Notes under the pieces: generated by a model | The model's database searches: none | Told to the model about the DNA's origin: nothing | The model's input: only the letters and a program-made list of their open reading frames with translations | NCBI RefSeq assembly: GCF_003688995.1 | Contig: NZ_PENI01000027.1 | Location: 1 to 64,000, forward strand | DNA length: 64,000 nt | Source of the DNA: Streptomyces shenzhenensis | GTDB taxonomy: Bacteria; Actinomycetota; Actinomycetes; Streptomycetales; Streptomycetaceae | Direction of reading: 5' to 3' | Shown: positions 61,518 through 64,000 of the stretch, piece by piece | Layout of the letters: the number at the start of each line of letters is the position of its first letter | Numbering within the stretch: the first letter of the stretch is position 1 | Position numbers and translations under genes: made by a program

Positions 61518-62527
61518 CTCGTCAACCCACCGCCCCCGCACCCTCGTTCGGCGTCGACCTGATCACCTTCTTCGACCCCGCCTACTGGGGCCTGGCGGAC
61601 CGGGCCGCACTCGCCGCCTACGCCGCCGAGCAGCCCGCCGCCTTCTGGCACCGCGTCCTCGACGCCCTGTGCCGGACCGGCATCCAGCAGTTGGAGCTCA
61701 CCTTCGCCCCGGCCGACCACCGCACGGCACGAGCGGCCTTCGGCTCGGCGCGAGGCTTCGCTGACGAGCTCACCGCACGCGGGCTGGCCCTGGCGTCCGG
61801 CTACTTCGGGGACATCGAGCACGCCACCGACATCACGGACGTCGACGTGCAGAAGGGCATCCTGGCCGAGGCCGAACGGTACGCCGCGTTCCTCGCCGAG
61901 GCCGGCGGCCGCCACCTCGTCACCGGCCTGCCGATGCGCCGGAACGCGCCCGGCGGCTCGGGTTACGAGCCCGTCGGCCTGCGCGCCGCCGAGCCAGTGG
62001 CCGACCTGGTCAACCGGGTCGCGGCCGTCACCGCGCGGCACGGCGTCCGCATGCTGCTGCACACCGAGAGCCACTCGATGATGTGGAACGGCCGGGACGT
62101 GGACCTGATGATGCTGCTGACCGACGCTTTCACCGTCGGCCTGTGCCTGGACACCGGGCATGTCGTCCTCTCCGGCTCCGACCCGGTCGCCGTGGCGGCC
62201 CGGCAGCTGGACCGCATCGGCCTCGTGCACTGGAAGGACGCCTCCGGCCCGTTCCGCGGGACGCCGCGCATCGACGACGGCATCTTCGACCGGCACCGTG
62301 ACCACTTCCGGCCGATCGGCGACGGTGCCGTCGACTGGCCGGCGCTCAGCGCCCTGCTGAACCGCCGTGGATTCCAGGAGTGCGTCCTGCTGGAACTCGA
62401 CGCGGCACCCGATCCGGAAGCGGCGCTGACAGCCGCACGCCGGTATCTGGAGAGCACGGTCGGCGCCGCGCTGCCCGCCTTCGCGCCGCAGGCCCCGGAC
62501 CGGATGCCGGCCTCGCCGCCCCGGTGA
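61514..62527 (+). CDS. Xylose-isomerase-like TIM-barrel sugar isomerase/epimerase
   Basis: A 337-residue AP_endonuc_2 (sugar phosphate isomerase/epimerase) TIM barrel. Metal-site residues are spread as expected: LELTF, LLHTESHSMMW, LCLDTGHVVL, LVHWKDASGPF and LLELDAAPD. The insert MMWNGRDVDLMML and FRGTPRIDDGIFDRHRDHFRPIGDGAVDW is typical of uncharacterised members. Start coupled (ATGA) to the NCS1 remnant. Subunits of this family also form the large chain of bacterial C-glycoside deglycosidases acting on 3-keto sugars; the oxidase across the promoter makes that possible here, but no small partner subunit is seen in the window. Confidence 0.85.
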   Translation: MTRQPTAPAPSFGVDLITFFDPAYWGLADRAALAAYAAEQPAAFWHRVLDALCRTGIQQLELTFAPADHRTARAAFGSARGFADELTARGLALASGYFGDIEHATDITDVDVQKGILAEAERYAAFLAEAGGRHLVTGLPMRRNAPGGSGYEPVGLRAAEPVADLVNRVAAVTARHGVRMLLHTESHSMMWNGRDVDLMMLLTDAFTVGLCLDTGHVVLSGSDPVAVAARQLDRIGLVHWKDASGPFRGTPRIDDGIFDRHRDHFRPIGDGAVDWPALSALLNRRGFQECVLLELDAAPDPEAALTAARRYLESTVGAALPAFAPQAPDRMPASPPR

Positions 62528-62601
62528 CCCCGTACGGGCCACAACCTCCCACTGGTTCTCACCGTTCCGGCTCTCGAGCCCACACCGCCAGGAGTTCAGT
62601 C

Positions 62602-63723
62602 TTGAAGTCAACGCCTTCCTTCCGCACACGCAGACAACGGGACCGTCGCGCGCGGTCCGTCGCCGCCGTGGCGGCGATCGCCGCCGGGGCCCTCACCCTG
62701 TCCGCCTGTTCCCTCGGCGCCGGCAGTGCCGGCAGCTCCGGCGGCAAGACCCTCACCGTCGGCATATGGAAGGGCTACGGGGCCGACCTGAGCTGGGTCG
62801 CCACCCAGTTCAAGCAGGAGACCGGCGCCTCCCTCAAGTTCGTCTACATCGACTCCGAGCGGAACCTGCTCGACCTGATGAAGAAGGCCGACGGCGGCAT
62901 CGACGTGGGCCTGCCGAACATCCAGTACATCGGCGACGGCATCGACGGAGAGCTCTTCCACGAGCTCGACACCTCCGAGCTCACCAACTTCGGCCACATC
63001 TACCCGCAGTTCGCCGACCGGAAGGAGCTGCGCAAGGACGGCAAGCTCTACGGCATCCCGTGGACCTACGGCTCCACCGGCCTGTTCTACGACGACCGGG
63101 TGTTCAAGACGGCGCCGACCTCGCTCAGCGTCCTGTGGGACAGCAAGTACAAGGGCAAGATCGCGGTGAACGACAATGCCACCGTCGAGATCCCGACCGC
63201 CGCCCTCTACAAGGGGGAGGACCCGCAGCACCCCGGCCTCGGCACGATCGAGCCGGCTCTGAAGGACCTCAAGGCCAACGCCAAGCTGCTCTACTCCTCC
63301 ACCGACGACCTGGCCAAGGCGCTCTCCAGCGGCACCGTCGTCGCGGGCATCGGCAACAACGACGCCATCGGCGGCCTGATCGGTTCCGGCCAGACCCACC
63401 TGAAGTACACGGTCCCCGAGGAGGGCGCGGTCGGCTGGATCGACAACTGGGCCATCTCCGCGAAGACCAAGAACCTCGGCCTCGCCTATGACTGGCTGAA
63501 CTACATGACCGGCAGCAAGTTCCTCACCAAGTGGGCCGACACCCCCGAGGACGCCTCCCCGGCGCCGGCCAACCAGAAGGTCGTCGAGTCGCTGGACTCC
63601 TCGGTCACCAGCCGGCTGCAGGCCGACCCCGCGAAGATCTCCTCCCTCGCCCTGCAACTGCCCATGCCCACGGCACGCATGCAGTCCTGGGAGGACCTCT
63701 GGCAGAAGGTGAAGGCCGGATAG
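62602..63723 (+). CDS. ABC transporter substrate-binding lipoprotein (PotD/family 1-like)
   Basis: A 373-residue exported binding protein. TTG start with AGGAG 7 nt upstream; Sec signal with lipobox LSAC at about residue 37. Mature sequence TLTVGIWKGYGADLSWVATQFKQETG, GGIDVGLPNIQYIG, KLYGIPWTYGSTGLFYDD, KYKGKIAVNDNATVEIPTAAL and WIDNWAISAKTKNLGLAYDWLNYMTG fits the spermidine/putrescine-type cluster, whose members also bind other small organic ligands. A permease follows directly (0 nt). Ligand unknown; the neighbours suggest a sugar derivative or glycoside part. Confidence 0.9.
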   Translation: MKSTPSFRTRRQRDRRARSVAAVAAIAAGALTLSACSLGAGSAGSSGGKTLTVGIWKGYGADLSWVATQFKQETGASLKFVYIDSERNLLDLMKKADGGIDVGLPNIQYIGDGIDGELFHELDTSELTNFGHIYPQFADRKELRKDGKLYGIPWTYGSTGLFYDDRVFKTAPTSLSVLWDSKYKGKIAVNDNATVEIPTAALYKGEDPQHPGLGTIEPALKDLKANAKLLYSSTDDLAKALSSGTVVAGIGNNDAIGGLIGSGQTHLKYTVPEEGAVGWIDNWAISAKTKNLGLAYDWLNYMTGSKFLTKWADTPEDASPAPANQKVVESLDSSVTSRLQADPAKISSLALQLPMPTARMQSWEDLWQKVKAG

Positions 63724-64000
63724 ATGACTGCGCCTTCCCCCCTCCGCCGTGTCGGCGGGTCGCCCAGGCGATCCGCCGGCCCGGCGCTGGCCCGCACCGG
63801 ACTCCTCGCCCCGGGGATCGTCCTGCTCGTGCTGTTCGCCTTCCTGCCCCTGGTGGCGCTCGTGATCACGGGCTTCGTCAACGACCGGTCGCAGCTGACG
63901 ACCGAGAACTTCGCCCATGTGTTCAGCTCGGGCACCTATCTGCGGCTGCTCGGGCGCACCCTGCTGCTGTCCTTCGCGGTGACCGTCGTCGCCATCGCGC
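63724..64000 (+). CDS. ABC permease (PotB-like), cut by window edge
   Basis: The ATG immediately follows the binding-protein stop. The first 92 residues read MTAPSPLRRVGG, then a basic tail and a first span GLLAPGIVLLVLFAFLPLVALVITGF, followed by an external loop (NDRSQLTTENFAHVFSSGTYLRLLGRT) and the start of the second span (LLLSFAVTVVAIA). This is the usual start of PotB-type permeases. The rest lies outside the window. Confidence 0.85.
   Translation, partial: MTAPSPLRRVGGSPRRSAGPALARTGLLAPGIVLLVLFAFLPLVALVITGFVNDRSQLTTENFAHVFSSGTYLRLLGRTLLLSFAVTVVAIA

Overview
The window is chromosomal DNA of a Streptomyces-type actinomycete. Nearly every codon ends in G or C, purine-rich ribosome-binding sites precede GTG, ATG and TTG starts, and the gene content is characteristic: LAL and GAF-LuxR regulators, PucR, an RsbW-like kinase with a PP2C protein nearby, a furA-katG pair, Tat-exported EfeB, secreted hydrolases and several intergenic hairpins. 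No rRNA, tRNA or CRISPR array was seen. The sequence opens in the tail of an IS5-like transposase and ends inside an ABC permease gene.

Layout. 0-4.6 kb: two overlapping acyl-CoA synthetases divergent from a GAF-LuxR regulator, with a perfect 16-bp palindrome and a phased CTCCGG repeat between them. 4.7-8.6 kb: a large LAL regulator and a secreted trypsin. 8.9-13.7 kb: efeO-efeB without efeU, then a secreted phospholipase C-like phosphoesterase behind a probable PHO box; the 3' end of that gene is followed by a decayed copy of itself. 13.7-22.1 kb: a carbohydrate locus (DeoR repressor, secreted GH114 galactosaminidase, sugar ABC transporter, wrecked PfkB kinase, GH4 alpha-galactosidase-like enzyme, Gfo/Idh/MocA oxidoreductase) that looks like a system for an alpha-galactosamine or galactose polymer. 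22.2-28.5 kb: UspA, a UvrA-like ATPase, AraC and VOC proteins, and a GT-C-like membrane protein. 28.6-31.7 kb: katG and furA behind a leaderless-type promoter, divergent from a small lipoprotein gene. 31.7-33.4 kb: PPOX protein, phosphoribosyltransferase, SRPBCC protein. 33.5-40.7 kb: xanthine dehydrogenase operon (FAD, 2Fe-2S, Mo subunits and a frameshifted xdhC) divergent from pucR. 40.8-50 kb: TPR protein, GntR, DUF2637 protein, RsbW-like kinase, PoxB, PP2C, TrmB/LuxR regulator, DUF456. 50-54.8 kb: SGNH esterase, ogt and ada/alkA repair pair, rsgA preceded by a 23-codon ORF. 54.9-56.8 kb: an orphan ATPase-nuclease and a gene decayed in three frames. 56.8-64 kb: a divergent locus around a LysR gene: pyranose-oxidase-like GMC enzyme and aldehyde dehydrogenase on one side; an internally deleted NCS1 permease, a xylose-isomerase-like TIM barrel, and a PotD-like ABC importer on the other.

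The two stretches most worth attention are 13.7-22.1 kb (possible galactosaminogalactan use) and 56.8-64 kb. In the second, a flavoprotein sugar oxidase is paired with a TIM-barrel protein of the kind used in 3-keto-glycoside or C-glycoside cleavage. Also notable are a short dispersed repeat that sits at gene ends and inside the broken kinase, an xdhC frameshift that would extend the protein antisense through a neighbouring gene, and several sharp palindromes next to regulators. All functional statements rest on reading motifs and translations by eye; no database search was run.
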